A stretch of 64,000 bases of DNA from Marinomonas ostreistagni (GCF_016888445.1 NZ_JAFEKF010000004.1:1-64000), one strand, 5' to 3'. Positions 17,774 to 28,273 are shown, counted from the stretch's first letter. Program-made: numbers and translations. The notes: generated by a model not told the origin, from the letters alone.

Positions 17774-18415
17774 GTGTCTGAAGTAAAAACTGAAGAAGAA
17801 CAAATCGAAGCGTTTAAAACCTGGTGGAAAAAGAATGGTACCTCTTTGGTGCTGGCCGTGGCCGTTGGGGTTGGTGGTTACTTTGGTTGGCAAGCTTGGC
17901 AGAGTAGTCAAGAAAACCACCTTGCTGAAGCGTCTTCTTTGTATCAGAGTTTGACCGAAGCGTCTGCCAACATTGAGCAAGAAGAAAATCAAAAGACGAT
18001 TCGTTACTTAGCTGAGCAGCTGTCAGACGAATACGATGACACAGGTTATGCTTTATACGGGCAACTGTTCGTAGCACGTGTTGCGGTGCAAAATGGTGAG
18101 TATGAGGCAGCGTTAGAAGCTTTGCAGTCGATCGTAAGTCAAACAGAAGATGCCTCTTTAACGACCATTGCCAATGTACGTATTGCACGACTTCAAGCAG
18201 AGCTTGAACAGTACGATGACGCATTGGCTACATTGGACAGCGTTGATGCCCCAGCCTTTGCTGGCCAAGTACAAGAGCTACGCGGTGATATCATGCTAGC
18301 GCAAGGGGATCGTGATGGTGCACGCGAGGCCTATGAAGCGGCTGCAGCCAATCTAGGTGAGGATGCACAATCTCCTCTGTTACGAGTCAAACTGAAAGAT
18401 TTAGTGAGCGGTTAA
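17774..18415 (+). CDS. yfgM: YfgM, ancillary SecYEG/BAM-associated protein
   Basis: A 213-residue single-pass inner membrane protein with the YfgM/TPR_21 fold. A cytoplasmic acidic N-terminus (SEVKTEEEQIEAFKTWWKKN) precedes a membrane helix at about 21-42, then a periplasmic TPR-rich domain. YfgM associates with SecYEG and with periplasmic chaperones such as PpiD. The start is GTG after AAGGAAGG. It ends one base before bamB. Confidence 0.92.
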   Translation: MSEVKTEEEQIEAFKTWWKKNGTSLVLAVAVGVGGYFGWQAWQSSQENHLAEASSLYQSLTEASANIEQEENQKTIRYLAEQLSDEYDDTGYALYGQLFVARVAVQNGEYEAALEALQSIVSQTEDASLTTIANVRIARLQAELEQYDDALATLDSVDAPAFAGQVQELRGDIMLAQGDRDGAREAYEAAAANLGEDAQSPLLRVKLKDLVSG

Positions 18416-18416
18416 T

Positions 18417-19544
18417 ATGTGGAAACCAATGATTGCGGCCGTGGTGACAAGTGCAGCGCTTTTGCAGGGCTGTTCAAATATGTTGCCGGCGCCTAGTAGC
18501 GGTAGCCAAGAAGTCAATTTTCAACCCTCGTGGCATCGTGCATTAGATGGCATTGCTCGCGGCGAGCAGACGGAAACCTTCAATATTGTGGCGCGTAACA
18601 ATGCCCTTTATTTTGTCACTGACCGTGGCATGCTGTACGAATTTAATACCTCAGGTGATCAGCAGCAGGCGTTTGCCACAGGTATTCGCCCAAGCTCAGG
18701 GGTTGCTGTAGGCGAAGATAAACTATTCTTCGGCACTTATGATGCAGAATTAGTAGCGGCCTCTTTGGATCAAAAGTCGGTGCTTTGGCGTAAATCTCTT
18801 ACCTCAGAAGTGTTGGCTGAGGCGGGGGCTGGGGAAGGCCGTGTCGCAGTACAAACAGGCGATGGCTGGTTAACCGTCATGGACGCCCAAACGGGTAAAA
18901 CCCTATGGCGTGATAAAGAAGATATCCCTGCACTGACGATCCGTGGTACCACGGCTCCGATCATTGTAGATGGCAAGGTGATTACAGGTTTTGCCTCAGG
19001 TAAAGTCAAAGCGTATAACCTGCAAACGGGTGATATGATTTGGCAATACGCCGTGGGTAAACCAGAAGGGCGCTATGAAATTGAGCGTTTGAGCGATGTG
19101 AGTCAACGCTTAGTTGTCGCCAACGGTCTGGTATACAGCGCCGCTTATAATGGCACAGTGACAGCGATTGCTCTGCAGTCTGGCCGTCCTATTTGGCAAC
19201 GTAATATTCCTTCTGCAAACAGTGTCGCGGTCAATGGCTCTGAGCTTGCGGTCGTGGATCAAAATAGTAATGTGCATCTGTTGAACGCGCGTAATGGTTC
19301 GACGATTTGGGATAATGAGCAACTATCTGAACGCTCCTTGGCTTCGCCAGCTTTCTTAAAAGATTACGTTGCTGTGCTTGATCGTGGTGGTTGGGTACAT
19401 TTGATGAATCGTACGACTGGCAATATTGAAGCGTGGACGTTAGCGGATAATAAAGGCCCGGCAGGTAGCCAAATGGTGTCGAGTGATGGGCAATTGTTTA
19501 TACTGACACCCTCTGCGAGTTTGACTGCGTTGCGTTATTGGTAA
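18417..19544 (+). CDS. bamB: Outer membrane assembly lipoprotein BamB
   Basis: A 375-residue lipoprotein of the BAM complex, which inserts beta-barrel proteins into the outer membrane. The signal peptide ends in the lipobox LLQGC with lipidated Cys19. The rest is an eight-bladed beta-propeller with PQQ-like repeats such as VMDAQTGKTLWR, YNLQTGDMIWQY and IALQSGRPIWQR. It follows yfgM directly and is followed by a terminator before der. Confidence 0.95.
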   Translation: MWKPMIAAVVTSAALLQGCSNMLPAPSSGSQEVNFQPSWHRALDGIARGEQTETFNIVARNNALYFVTDRGMLYEFNTSGDQQQAFATGIRPSSGVAVGEDKLFFGTYDAELVAASLDQKSVLWRKSLTSEVLAEAGAGEGRVAVQTGDGWLTVMDAQTGKTLWRDKEDIPALTIRGTTAPIIVDGKVITGFASGKVKAYNLQTGDMIWQYAVGKPEGRYEIERLSDVSQRLVVANGLVYSAAYNGTVTAIALQSGRPIWQRNIPSANSVAVNGSELAVVDQNSNVHLLNARNGSTIWDNEQLSERSLASPAFLKDYVAVLDRGGWVHLMNRTTGNIEAWTLADNKGPAGSQMVSSDGQLFILTPSASLTALRYW

Positions 19545-19580
19545 CAGCGACGCGTCCAAACATAATGCGACAAGCAATTT

Positions 19581-19625
19581 AAAGAGGCTGCTTTCCTTTT
19601 TTGGAAGCAGCCCCTTTGTATTTTT
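19581..19625 (+). terminator. Terminator after bamB
   Basis: Stem AAAGAGGCTGCTTTCC / GGAAGCAGCCCCTTT with a 6-T loop and a few mismatches, followed by TATTTTT. It ends the rodZ-bamB transcript, leaving der with a separate or read-through promoter. Confidence 0.75.
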
Positions 19626-19638
19626 ATAGGTTAGAAAA

Positions 19639-20976
19639 ATGATCCCAGTTATTGCATTGGTCGGTCGACCCAATGTTGGCAAATCCACTCTGTTTAATCA
19701 GCTTACGCGCACCCGTGATGCGCTGGTAGCTGATTATCCTGGACTGACCCGTGACCGCAAATACGGTGATGGCAAGGCCGGTGAGCATGAATTTATCGTC
19801 ATCGATACCGGTGGTATCAGCGGTGATGAGCAGGGCATTGATGAGCATATGGCGCGTCAATCACTGCTAGCGATTGAAGAAGCTGATGCGGTGCTGTTTC
19901 TTGTAGACGGACGTAATGGCTTAAACCCTGCAGACGAGATGATTGCTAATCACCTACGCCGCTCGGATAAGCCAGTATACATGGTGGTTAACAAAACCGA
20001 TGGTATTGATGAAGACGTTGCTCTAGCAGACTTTTATGCCTTGGGTATGGGGCAATTGTATCCGTTGGCAGCCGCGCACGGTAAAGGCGTACGCTCGTTA
20101 ATTGATACAGTCATGTTGCCATTTGCTGACCGTGTTGCCGAGGCGCGCGAGCAGATTGAGTTTAATGCCAAAGGTATTCGTATTGGTGTGATTGGTCGTC
20201 CGAACGTGGGTAAGTCAACCCTGGTTAACCGCATGCTCGGGGAAGATCGTGTGGTGGTGTTCGATATGCCAGGTACAACACGTGACAGTGTGTACATTCC
20301 CTACAAGCGTCATGACAAAGAATACACCTTGATTGATACAGCGGGTGTGCGTCGTCGTAAGCATGTGAAAGAAGCGGTTGAGAAATTCTCCATTGTAAAA
20401 ACCTTGCAGGCAATCCAAGATGCCAACGTGGTGATTTGTGTGATCGACTCTCACGAAGACTTGGTTGAGCAAGACTTACACATGATCGGCTATGCCTTGG
20501 ACGCGGGTCGTGGTCTGGTGATTGCGATCAACAAATGGGATGGCTTAAGCAAAGATGAGCGCGAGCACATGAAAAAAGAAGTCGAGCGTCGCCTTGGCTT
20601 TGTACCTTACGCGAAAGTGCATTACATCTCAGCGTTGCATGGAACAGGTGTGGGTGATCTGTATGACACCATCGAAGATACCTATGAATCTTGTTATGCT
20701 AAGTGGTCGACTAACCGCCTAACGCGTATTCTTGAAGATGCGGTTGCCGAGCATCAGCCGCCGATGATTAAAGGTCGTCGTATTAAGTTGCGCTACGCTC
20801 ACCAAGGGGGCTCAAACCCACCGCGTATTGTCGTGCACGGCAATCAGACACATGCGCTACCAGGTAGCTATAAGCGTTATTTGGAGAACAAGTTCCGTAC
20901 GGTACTTAACATTACCGGCACGCCGATCTCATTTGAGTTCCGTTCTTCTGATAACCCATTCGCGCCGAAGAAGTAG
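19639..20976 (+). CDS. der: Ribosome assembly GTPase Der (EngA)
   Basis: A 445-residue tandem GTPase needed for 50S ribosome maturation. Two G domains each carry a P-loop GRPNVGKST (residues 8-16 and about 184-192), with switch motifs DTGG and DTAG and the guanine motifs NKTD and NKWD. A C-terminal KH-like domain covers about residues 355-445. The length and the end of the bamB neighbourhood are typical. Confidence 0.97.
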   Translation: MIPVIALVGRPNVGKSTLFNQLTRTRDALVADYPGLTRDRKYGDGKAGEHEFIVIDTGGISGDEQGIDEHMARQSLLAIEEADAVLFLVDGRNGLNPADEMIANHLRRSDKPVYMVVNKTDGIDEDVALADFYALGMGQLYPLAAAHGKGVRSLIDTVMLPFADRVAEAREQIEFNAKGIRIGVIGRPNVGKSTLVNRMLGEDRVVVFDMPGTTRDSVYIPYKRHDKEYTLIDTAGVRRRKHVKEAVEKFSIVKTLQAIQDANVVICVIDSHEDLVEQDLHMIGYALDAGRGLVIAINKWDGLSKDEREHMKKEVERRLGFVPYAKVHYISALHGTGVGDLYDTIEDTYESCYAKWSTNRLTRILEDAVAEHQPPMIKGRRIKLRYAHQGGSNPPRIVVHGNQTHALPGSYKRYLENKFRTVLNITGTPISFEFRSSDNPFAPKK

Positions 20977-20996
20977 TCACTGCTTTAGCTTTTACA

Positions 20997-21032
20997 AAAC
21001 CCTATCTAACTCAGTTAGATAGGGTTTTTTTG
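20997..21032 (+). terminator. der terminator
   Basis: Perfect 14-bp stem AAACCCTATCTAAC / GTTAGATAGGGTTT with a TCA loop, running into T residues. Confidence 0.93.
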
Positions 21033-21111
21033 TCGACTTTAGTCTTAAGCATGTTGTCGATATCGGTTGGATTCGCTACTTTGGAAAGAAAATAACAAAA
21101 ATGGAGTGTCT

Positions 21112-22254
21112 ATGTCACAGTCAGTGGAGTTCTCAGAGCACCCCTTTGCCGGACAAAGCAAGCTTGGGCAAGTGCGTCTAAATGCCCCCAAAGCCATTAA
21201 TGCATTAAGTCTGGAAATGATCGAGGCTATTACTCATCAACTAGAGGTGTGGTCACATGATCCGCACATCGCCGCTATTTGGCTTGAAGGCGCTGGCAGC
21301 AAAGGCTTCTGTGCCGGAGGGAATGTGGTGGATGTCTACCATTCACTCAAGCAAGCCGATCAAGGTCAGTTCAGTTATCGTTATTTTCACACCGAATATC
21401 AGCTCGATTACTTTTTGGCTACCTATCCTAAGCCGATTATCTGTTGGGGCAACGGCTATGTCATGGGCGGCGGCATGGGGCTGTTTATGGCATCCCAATA
21501 TCGTTTAGTGACACCGAGTAGCCGTCTGGCCATGCCAGAAATTGCCATTGGCTTGTATCCGGATGTCGGTGCATCCTACTTCCTCAATAAGTTACCTCAG
21601 CATATTGCGCGTTTTTTAGCCCTAACAGCCTACCAAGTAAACGCTACCGATGCTTGCGAGCTGGGAATGGCGACGCATTATGTCTGTGATGAGGCGCGTG
21701 ACAGTGTGCTTAAAGCTTTAGCTCAGGGAGACACGGCAACCCTAAGCCGTGAGCGAGTGGAGACTCATATCGAACGCGTGCTCTATAATTTTAGCATGGC
21801 GGATGATTTGCCTCTGCAAAAACCCGAGTTACAGATGTTAGACAAAGACATTGCTCAGCTAATGACGGGCACGATCAGTACGATCGAGCAAGCTATGATG
21901 CAACTTGAGACTGAGTGTGATGCTTTACAGCGAGCACGGGAGACGTTTTTGCACGGCAGTGCTTTGTCCGCTGCAATCATTTTAAAGCAGCTTGATTGGG
22001 CTGTGGATCAAACACTGGAGCAAGTGCTTGAGCGTGAAACCTTGCTGTCACTGAATGTCTGTCTAAATGGTGACTTTGTCGAGGGGGTACGCGCGTTACT
22101 GATCGACAAGGATAAGCAACCTAAATGGCGCTATAGCAGTGTTAATGAGGTGCCTGATGGTCAGTTACACGGCTTTTTTATCGTGCCGGATCACTTTAAT
22201 CAGTTACAGGCCGCGGCGAAGATTTCGTCTCAAAGTCTTGTAGAACAATCTTAA
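21112..22254 (+). CDS. Enoyl-CoA hydratase family, 3-hydroxyisobutyryl-CoA hydrolase-like
   Basis: A 380-residue crotonase-fold protein. Features of the HIBCH branch are [13 protein letters not shown], the oxyanion-hole region [12 protein letters not shown], and the catalytic stretch [23 protein letters not shown] enzymes release 3-hydroxyisobutyrate in valine breakdown. It stands alone, with no valine-degradation genes nearby, so the substrate is inferred. The ATG at 21112 follows ATGGAG. The last 59 bp are overlapped on the other strand by the rsmS/ybaM gene. Confidence 0.85.
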   Translation: MSQSVEFSEHPFAGQSKLGQVRLNAPKAINALSLEMIEAITHQLEVWSHDPHIAAIWLEGAGSKGFCAGGNVVDVYHSLKQADQGQFSYRYFHTEYQLDYFLATYPKPIICWGNGYVMGGGMGLFMASQYRLVTPSSRLAMPEIAIGLYPDVGASYFLNKLPQHIARFLALTAYQVNATDACELGMATHYVCDEARDSVLKALAQGDTATLSRERVETHIERVLYNFSMADDLPLQKPELQMLDKDIAQLMTGTISTIEQAMMQLETECDALQRARETFLHGSALSAAIILKQLDWAVDQTLEQVLERETLLSLNVCLNGDFVEGVRALLIDKDKQPKWRYSSVNEVPDGQLHGFFIVPDHFNQLQAAAKISSQSLVEQS

Positions 22255-22354
22255 GTGCTGCAATCGCTGTCTGCTGATCGATCTCATTATCTTCAAGCAG
22301 GGCAATCAAATCGACGGCAAGTTTAATATGGTCTGGGGCATTCTCTAGCGACAT
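22196..22354 (-). CDS. RsmS/YbaM-like small protein (DUF2496)
   Basis: A 52-residue gene on the minus strand, missed at a 60-residue cutoff. It begins [20 protein letters not shown], almost the start of E. coli YbaM as I recall it ([20 protein letters not shown]), with a middle part ([10 protein letters not shown]) in the same register. The family is DUF2496; the Pectobacterium member RsmS affects secondary metabolism and virulence. The ribosome binding site is weak. Its 3' end overlaps the convergent crotonase gene by 59 bp. Identity is strong; its role here is unknown. Confidence 0.88.
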   Translation of the reverse strand: MSLENAPDHIKLAVDLIALLEDNEIDQQTAIAALKIVLQDFETKSSPRPVTD

Positions 22355-22461
22355 AAGGATTTTTTCTGCATAGTTGCTGTCATGTTATTGGACTAGAATA
22401 TTATATACTCTGATAGAAAGCCTAGTAGTACGAAGAATGTTAACACATCCTAGAGGTGAAC

Positions 22462-23103
22462 GTGGTTACAAATGATTTTTGGTTAGAGCGCTGGCAAGCA
22501 GGGCGAATTGGTTTTCATCGCGATGAAGTGAATCCTTGGCTGACACAGTACTGGCCACAGGTTGCCCGTGGCGCTAAGGTGCTGGTACCGCTGTGTGGTA
22601 AGTCGGCGGACTTGCTGTGGCTTGCTAATCAAGGTTATGACGTAACGGGCGTTGAGCTTTCTCCAATGGCCGTGGTGCAGTTTTTTGGTGATAACGATTT
22701 AACCTATCAGACCGAGCAAGTGGGCCACCTTAAAATTCACCAAGCCCATGACCTTCCCCTGCGTATCGTTGAAGGCGATTACTTTGACTTCGACGAAACC
22801 GGTTTTGATGCCTGTTATGACCGCGCAGCCATGGTTGCTATGCCCGAAGAAAAGCGTGAGCAGTATGTGCAGCATACTAAGCAACGTCTACAAGCCGGTG
22901 CATCATTGTTATTGATTACACTAAGCTATGACGGCGAGCAAGCGGGACCGCCGTTTTCCGTGTTAGACGATGAAGTGCAAGAGCTTTGGGGTGAATGGAT
23001 ACGCAAACTTGCTAGTGAAGATTTATTACAACTAGATGAGCGCTATCAAGGGGCTGAGCGCAGCTTTTACGAAGAAAGCGTATGGCGTATTACAGGACAG
23101 TAA
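22462..23103 (+). CDS. tpm: Thiopurine S-methyltransferase family
   Basis: A 213-residue SAM-dependent methyltransferase of the TPMT family, which in bacteria detoxifies selenite and tellurite. Family hallmarks are FWLERWQAGRIGFHRDEVNPWL at the N-terminus, the SAM motif VLVPLCGKSADLLWLANQGYDVTGVELS, and the DACYDRAAMVAM stretch. The GTG at 22462 is favoured because AGAGGTGA lies just upstream; a GTG two codons earlier is possible. It is a single-gene unit. Confidence 0.93.
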   Translation: MVTNDFWLERWQAGRIGFHRDEVNPWLTQYWPQVARGAKVLVPLCGKSADLLWLANQGYDVTGVELSPMAVVQFFGDNDLTYQTEQVGHLKIHQAHDLPLRIVEGDYFDFDETGFDACYDRAAMVAMPEEKREQYVQHTKQRLQAGASLLLITLSYDGEQAGPPFSVLDDEVQELWGEWIRKLASEDLLQLDERYQGAERSFYEESVWRITGQ

Positions 23104-23197
23104 TGGCACTGTATACCTGAGTAATTTTCTGGGATAATAGCGCCAATTATCCCAGTCACTTCAATGTCCCAAGCATCCAGCTTGGGATCGAGTTTTT

Positions 23198-25489
23198 ATG
23201 ACCAAACGACACAAGACCGCCCCCGATATCTTTTCTTATCCCCAGTATTGGGCTGAGTGCTATGGTGTAGCACCATTTTTACCTACCACCCGCGAAGAAA
23301 TGGATGCGCTCGGATGGGACAGCTGTGACATCATTATCGTGACAGGCGATGCTTATGTTGACCACCCTAGCTTCGGCATGGCAGTCATGGGGCGTGTGCT
23401 TGAAGCGCAAGGTTATCGCGTAGGGATCATTGATCAGCCAGACTGGCGTAGCACCGATGACTTTATGCGTTTGGGCAAGCCTAACCTGTACTTTGGTGTA
23501 ACAGCGGGCAACATGGATTCCATGATCAACCGCTATACAGCAGATTTGAAGGTGCGTAACGATGATGCTTACACGCCCTATGGTGTTGGCGGTAAGCGCC
23601 CGGATCGTGCCGTCATTGTCTACACCCAGCGCTTAAAGCAAGCTTTCCAAGACGTGCCTGTAATGATCGGCGGTATCGAGGCGAGCTTGCGCCGTATTGC
23701 GCAATACGACTATTGGGGCGATGAAGTACGCCGTTCGGTATTATACGATTCCAACGCTGACATCTTGCTGTATGGCAACGCGGAGCGTGCCATTATCGAA
23801 GTGACCCACGCCGTCGCGGCAGGTAAGAAAATGCGTGACTTGGTCAATGTGCGTGGTACCACAATTTTGCGTGATGTGCCGCCAGGCGGCTATACAGAAA
23901 TTGACTCAACTCGTGTCGATTGGCCAGGCAAAATTGACAAGATTTATAGCCCATATGAGTACATCCCAGAAGGGAAATGTCAGACCGGTGAAGCAGAAGA
24001 CGATGATGTGATGCCGATCCGCGTGATTCCTGCGCCGCTGCGTAAGGGCGAAAGGCTTGACGAAGCAACCACCTATATTCGTCTACCATCGTTCGAAAAA
24101 GTGTCTAAAGACCCAGTATTGTACGCCCACACTTCGCGTATTTTGCATATGGAGTCGAACCCTCATAACGCCCGCGCGTTGATTCAAAAACACGGTAATA
24201 AAGAGATTTGGGTGAACCCGCCGCCGATTCCGCTGGAGACGTCAGAAATGGATGGCGTCTTTGATTTGCCGTATGCTCGCGTGCCTCATCCTAAGTATAA
24301 AAAAGCCCGCATTCCTGCGTATGACATGATCAAAACATCGATCAATATTATGCGTGGCTGTTTTGGCGGATGTACGTTTTGTTCGATCACTGAGCACGAA
24401 GGTCGCGTCATCCAGTCGCGTTCTCACGAGTCGGTGCTGAACGAAATTGAAGATATTAAACGCAAAGTGCCAGGCTTTACCGGTCATATTTCCGACTTAG
24501 GTGGTCCGACGTCCAATATGTATCACTTGAACTGTAAAGACGATGAGATCCAAGCATCCTGCCGTAAGCTGTCGTGTGTTTATCCTACGATTTGTTCGAA
24601 CCTTAAGACCGATCATAGCCCTACGACGCAGCTTTATCGTAAAGCGCGTGCGGTAGAAGGCATCCATACGGTATCGATCGCTTCAGGTTTACGCTACGAC
24701 CTAGCCGTGGAAGACCCTGAGTACGTACGTGAGTTGGTGACGTATCACGTAGGTGGACTGCTTAAAATTGCTCCAGAGCACTCAGAAGCAGGCACTTTAT
24801 CAAAAATGATGAAGCCGGGGATGGGCACTTACGATCGCTTCAAAAAGATGTTTGATAAGTTCTCTAAAGAGGCCGGTAAGAAGCAGCACTTGATTCCTTA
24901 CTTTATTGCTGCGCACCCAGGCTCTAGCGATGAAGACATGATGAATTTGGCGGTTTGGCTGAAGAAAAATGACTTCAAGCCTGACCAAGTACAATCGTTT
25001 TATCCATCGCCGATGTCGCTGGCGACAGCAATGTATCACTCCGGTAAGAACCCGCTCCATGGTGTCACCTACAAGAGTGAAGATGTGTATACGCCCAAAG
25101 ACTACAAACAGCGTACCGTCCAAAAAGGCTTCTTGCGCTACCATGATCCAAACAACTGGCCTGCGCTGCGTGAAACATTGCGCGTAATGGGACGTGCCGA
25201 TCTCATTGGTAATGGCAAACATCAGCTTGTGCCAGACGAAGAGCAAGATAAGCGCACGGGGCGTCGTCCGGTGAAAGCTAAGCCAGGACAAAAAACTGGT
25301 GCTTCTCACACCAGTAACCGACCGACCATGCAGAAAAACGCTGAAAACGAGCGTAATCAGCGCAAGTCGAATGCTGGTGGTCAGAGTGTTAATGGCGCAG
25401 GCAAGCGTCCTAGCGGAGCTGGGAGTAAGCCAAATAAAGGTGGTGCTAATCGTTCTAAGAGCAAGTCGCCAGCACGTCGTGCGCGTTAA
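23198..25489 (+). CDS. ygiQ: YgiQ-family radical SAM protein
   Basis: A 763-residue protein of the YgiQ (UPF0313) family. The N-terminal B12-binding-like region (about 40-200) has [19 protein letters not shown]. The radical SAM motif [15 protein letters not shown] (CX3CX2C) is near residue 388. The C-terminal tail from about 690 onward is a low-complexity Lys/Arg/Gly/Ser stretch, suggesting nucleic acid contact. The reaction has not been established for the family, to my knowledge. The tail length varies among homologues. Confidence 0.93.
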   Translation: MTKRHKTAPDIFSYPQYWAECYGVAPFLPTTREEMDALGWDSCDIIIVTGDAYVDHPSFGMAVMGRVLEAQGYRVGIIDQPDWRSTDDFMRLGKPNLYFGVTAGNMDSMINRYTADLKVRNDDAYTPYGVGGKRPDRAVIVYTQRLKQAFQDVPVMIGGIEASLRRIAQYDYWGDEVRRSVLYDSNADILLYGNAERAIIEVTHAVAAGKKMRDLVNVRGTTILRDVPPGGYTEIDSTRVDWPGKIDKIYSPYEYIPEGKCQTGEAEDDDVMPIRVIPAPLRKGERLDEATTYIRLPSFEKVSKDPVLYAHTSRILHMESNPHNARALIQKHGNKEIWVNPPPIPLETSEMDGVFDLPYARVPHPKYKKARIPAYDMIKTSINIMRGCFGGCTFCSITEHEGRVIQSRSHESVLNEIEDIKRKVPGFTGHISDLGGPTSNMYHLNCKDDEIQASCRKLSCVYPTICSNLKTDHSPTTQLYRKARAVEGIHTVSIASGLRYDLAVEDPEYVRELVTYHVGGLLKIAPEHSEAGTLSKMMKPGMGTYDRFKKMFDKFSKEAGKKQHLIPYFIAAHPGSSDEDMMNLAVWLKKNDFKPDQVQSFYPSPMSLATAMYHSGKNPLHGVTYKSEDVYTPKDYKQRTVQKGFLRYHDPNNWPALRETLRVMGRADLIGNGKHQLVPDEEQDKRTGRRPVKAKPGQKTGASHTSNRPTMQKNAENERNQRKSNAGGQSVNGAGKRPSGAGSKPNKGGANRSKSKSPARRAR

Positions 25490-25512
25490 CTAAGTTAACA
25501 AGTTTGAAGACT

Positions 25513-25548
25513 AAAGCCCCAGCAAGATTCTTGCTGGGGCTTTTTTGT
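25513..25548 (+). terminator. ygiQ terminator
   Basis: Perfect 14-bp stem AAAGCCCCAGCAAG / CTTGCTGGGGCTTT with an ATT loop followed by a T run. Confidence 0.93.
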
Positions 25549-25710
25549 TTATATCTTTGCAAGCTAGGGAAAGCTGCCCTGTTTTAGTACCCGTGCTGGT
25601 TTTGATTAGCGAAAAAGGTGCAAAGCTTGATGGAATTGCGCATAATTCGCTCCCTATAACTGGTATAGAAACTGCATCGACTCATCATAACTCGGTGCCA
25701 ATGTATCAAT

Positions 25711-26205
25711 ATGACCCCTTATTCATTCGAAATAGAGAAGTTTGACCCAAGCAAGGTAAGCTATTGGGCGTTGATTAATGTCTTTTATCGGAGTGTTCAT
25801 GCACTGCCTGAGGCGATGTATTCGCCTGAGCAAAAGTCAGCTTGGGCGCCAGATGGTATTGATCGTGCGGCTTGGCAAGCACGCATTGAGCAGCACAATG
25901 TCTGGGTAGCTGTGGATCGCAATAATCACGAATGCCTTGGCTTTATCGAGCTTGATCAAACCGCTGATCTGGAGTGCTTATACGTCTGTCCGACGGCGCA
26001 AAAGCAAGGCATCGCAAAGAGTTTATTAAGCTGTGCGCAGCAACACGTAGCGACCATGAAACCAGAGAAAAAGGCGTGGCTGGTGCGTGCTTCGGATGCG
26101 GCCTATGAGTTTTTTATACGCCATGGTTTTATGCCCACCGAGCGTAACGTAATCGAGCGCTTCGGTGTCACTTTGCACAATACCACTATGAGTAAAGCGT
26201 TGTAA
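25711..26205 (+). CDS. GNAT-family N-acetyltransferase
   Basis: A 164-residue GNAT protein. The acetyl-CoA binding motif A reads LYVCPTAQKQGIAKSLLSCA (about residues 90-109), and a C-terminal EFFIRHGFMPTERN segment is typical of GNAT strand 5 and 6. The substrate is not identifiable. No strong ribosome binding site precedes the ATG, so the exact start is uncertain. It converges on the anti-sigma gene with a shared stem-loop between. Confidence 0.85.
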   Translation: MTPYSFEIEKFDPSKVSYWALINVFYRSVHALPEAMYSPEQKSAWAPDGIDRAAWQARIEQHNVWVAVDRNNHECLGFIELDQTADLECLYVCPTAQKQGIAKSLLSCAQQHVATMKPEKKAWLVRASDAAYEFFIRHGFMPTERNVIERFGVTLHNTTMSKAL

Positions 26206-26229
26206 TCAGCGAGTCGCAAGAAGATAAAA

Positions 26230-26273
26230 TTGAGCAAAAGGAGGCCGCAATTCGGCGTTTACCTTTTGCTCAA
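26230..26273. terminator. Bidirectional stem-loop terminator
   Basis: Perfect 12-bp arms TTGAGCAAAAGG / CCTTTTGCTCAA enclosing a smaller GCCG-CAATT-CGGC hairpin. It lies between two convergent genes. The T-tract is short, so termination is inferred. Confidence 0.65.
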
Positions 26274-26282
26274 TAGGGTGCT

Positions 26283-26960
26283 CTAAAGCGTCATAGTATC
26301 GGCAACCGCCAGTACTGGCCCAGTAGGCTGGCCAGTAAGCGAGCCGCCTTTGGGCTCCAAGCTAATGGCCATATGGGCGTTGCTCAGCCCACGCATCCAA
26401 TCCGATTGTAATGAGTAAGTGGTCGTATGGGTAAGGTCTAGCACACCCAAAGAAATCGGCGCCCCCTCACCAACAGCTACCCAGAGTTCGTAATCCCCTT
26501 GCTCGGCTACGGTGCCTTCAAGCGGCACGACACGTACTTGTTGGCTGTCAGTATCGACCAGCACGTCCACCGTCAGTGTCACATCAGTTGCTGCTAAATG
26601 CGTTTGATAATCCGCTTCAAATCCATTGGGCCAAACCAGCCAAAGTCCTATGGCTAAGATCATGGCAGCGGCCATCGCCCACAGCGGTTGAGGCTTAGAA
26701 GATCGTGCCTTAATTGATGTGGCTGGTGTGTGCTCCTCGCTCTCAATGGCCTCTAATAATTGCGCTTTGATGTGCGCAGGCGGAATCTGATCAGGCCATT
26801 CGTCACTTAGACTGGCAAAGCGTTCTGACCAATACACATAAGCGTCGTGCAATTCTGGGTTTTGGGACATTTGCTGCGCAAAGGCTTGCGCTTGCTCTGG
26901 AGGCAGTAGTCCCAGCGCATACTCAGCAGCCGTCAGATGTTGTTCAGATGATATGCTCAT
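26283..26960 (-). CDS. Anti-sigma factor, RskA-like
   Basis: A 225-residue single-pass membrane protein. The cytoplasmic N-terminal part (about 1-85, with SSEQHLTAAEYALGLLPPEQ) is the sigma-binding region of RskA-type anti-sigma factors and lacks a zinc HXXXCXXC motif. A membrane helix is at about 93-110. The periplasmic C-terminal domain has RskA hallmarks such as YELWVAVGEGAPISLGVL and SLEPKGGSLTGQPTGPV. It overlaps the sigma gene by 4 bp, so the pair is translationally coupled. Confidence 0.9.
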   Translation of the reverse strand: MSISSEQHLTAAEYALGLLPPEQAQAFAQQMSQNPELHDAYVYWSERFASLSDEWPDQIPPAHIKAQLLEAIESEEHTPATSIKARSSKPQPLWAMAAAMILAIGLWLVWPNGFEADYQTHLAATDVTLTVDVLVDTDSQQVRVVPLEGTVAEQGDYELWVAVGEGAPISLGVLDLTHTTTYSLQSDWMRGLSNAHMAISLEPKGGSLTGQPTGPVLAVADTMTL

Positions 26961-27499
26961 TGCTCAAGGCACCCCTTTAATCGTTGTAAGCCACGACGTA
27001 GCCAAGTGCGTATGGTATTGAGTGGGATAGCACATTGTTCTGCCAGCTCAGCATAACTTAAGCCCTCAAGGTACGCACCTTTGATGGCTTCGGCGCGTTC
27101 AGGTGGCAAACTATTAAGACAGTCTTCAATGTGTTGTTTCGCCTGCGCAAAAGCCACTTGGCATTCGGGTGAATCATGGTCTTCGATTAACTCAATATCT
27201 TCTGATGACATACTTGGCTGTGCCATCAATGCTCGTCGCTTATCGATAGCGCTGTTACGGGCAATCGTCATTAACCACGTCATGGGGCTTAAGCCGTTGC
27301 TTTGGTAGCGCTCAGCGTTACGCCAAACCTTCATGTAGGTTTCTTGAAGCACCTCTTGAGCACTGGCGTCGTCTTCTAATACACGTAGGCAAATGCCATA
27401 AAGTTTCGTACTGGTACAATCATAGAGTTCAGAAAATGCCCGAGTGTTACCTTGGGCTATGTCAGTAAGCAGCTGCTCAACCTTGGACCATTCATGCAT
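26957..27499 (-). CDS. ECF RNA polymerase sigma factor
   Basis: A 180-residue ECF sigma factor partnered with the RskA-like protein downstream. Region 2 covers about 20-90, with FSELYDCTSTKLYGICLRV and the MTWLMTIARNSAIDKRR motif. Region 4 covers about 120-175, with SLPPERAEAIKGAYLEGLSY and AIPLNTIRTWLRRGLQRL. The signal and target genes are unknown. The gene is divergent from efpL with a 171-bp gap. Confidence 0.93.
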   Translation of the reverse strand: MHEWSKVEQLLTDIAQGNTRAFSELYDCTSTKLYGICLRVLEDDASAQEVLQETYMKVWRNAERYQSNGLSPMTWLMTIARNSAIDKRRALMAQPSMSSEDIELIEDHDSPECQVAFAQAKQHIEDCLNSLPPERAEAIKGAYLEGLSYAELAEQCAIPLNTIRTWLRRGLQRLKGCLEQ

Positions 27500-27670
27500 A
27501 GAACTTCCTTTTAGAATCTAGATGATGAAAGTATGGGCTTAAGTGTAGAACAATCCGTCAGCATTAATGCATTAAATAGTAGCGCTAAAACGGGATCTCG
27601 CTTAGCATCTGCACTAACGCCTATTTGGGGCGTAACACAATGTTTTTCAAAATCGTTAGGACATTCAAAA

Positions 27671-28243
27671 ATGCCAAAAGCCAGTGAGATTAAACGTAAC
27701 AACGCCGTTGAATATGATGGCAAAACTTACATCGTGCGTGATATTGAGCGCTCAGTGCCGCAAGGTCGCGCCGGTGGTAGCTTATACCGTATGCGCATGT
27801 ACGATGTGGTCACTGGTCGTAAAATCGATGAAACCTTCAAAGATTCTGAAATGCTAAATTTGGCGGATTTGATCCGTCGTCCAGCAAACTTTTCATACCT
27901 TGATGGTGAAGAGTATGTATTCATGGATCAAGAAGACTACACACCGTACAACCTGCATAAAGATGCCATTGCTGACGAAGTTGCTTTCTTCAATGAAGAC
28001 ACAACAGGTATCCAAGTAGTGTTGGTCAGTGATGCACCGGTCGCGCTTGAACTGCCACAAGTGGTTGAATTGACGGTTACAGAAACCGATCCTTCAATCA
28101 AGGGTGCGTCAGCGACTTCGCGTACGAAACCAGCACTATTATCGACTGGTGCGACCATTCAAGTGCCTGAGTACATCGCCACGGGTGACCGTATTCGTGT
28201 CAACGTCGAAGAGCGCAAGTTCTCAGGCCGTGCCGAAAAATAA
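27671..28243 (+). CDS. efpL: EF-P-like translation factor EfpL (YeiP)
   Basis: A 190-residue EF-P paralogue that relieves ribosome stalling at prolines and other hard motifs. It begins [20 protein letters not shown]; the loop residue at the modification position is Arg33 (QGRAGGSLY), the EfpL/YeiP state rather than the lysine of EF-P. Further family signatures are [12 protein letters not shown] and [13 protein letters not shown]. The frame is open 46 codons further upstream, but the ATG at 27671 matches family starts and follows AGGA. Confidence 0.95.
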   Translation: MPKASEIKRNNAVEYDGKTYIVRDIERSVPQGRAGGSLYRMRMYDVVTGRKIDETFKDSEMLNLADLIRRPANFSYLDGEEYVFMDQEDYTPYNLHKDAIADEVAFFNEDTTGIQVVLVSDAPVALELPQVVELTVTETDPSIKGASATSRTKPALLSTGATIQVPEYIATGDRIRVNVEERKFSGRAEK

Positions 28244-28273
28244 GCAACTTTGCTGATTGTCTGCTAGGCAATA

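Noticed and set aside
24800-25309. A 169-codon open frame antisense to ygiQ
   Set aside because: Fully covered by the ygiQ coding sequence, with no family resemblance or ribosome binding site.
25545-25745. A 66-codon open frame before the GNAT gene
   Set aside because: It overlaps the ygiQ terminator tail and the GNAT start in another frame, with no recognisable protein sequence.
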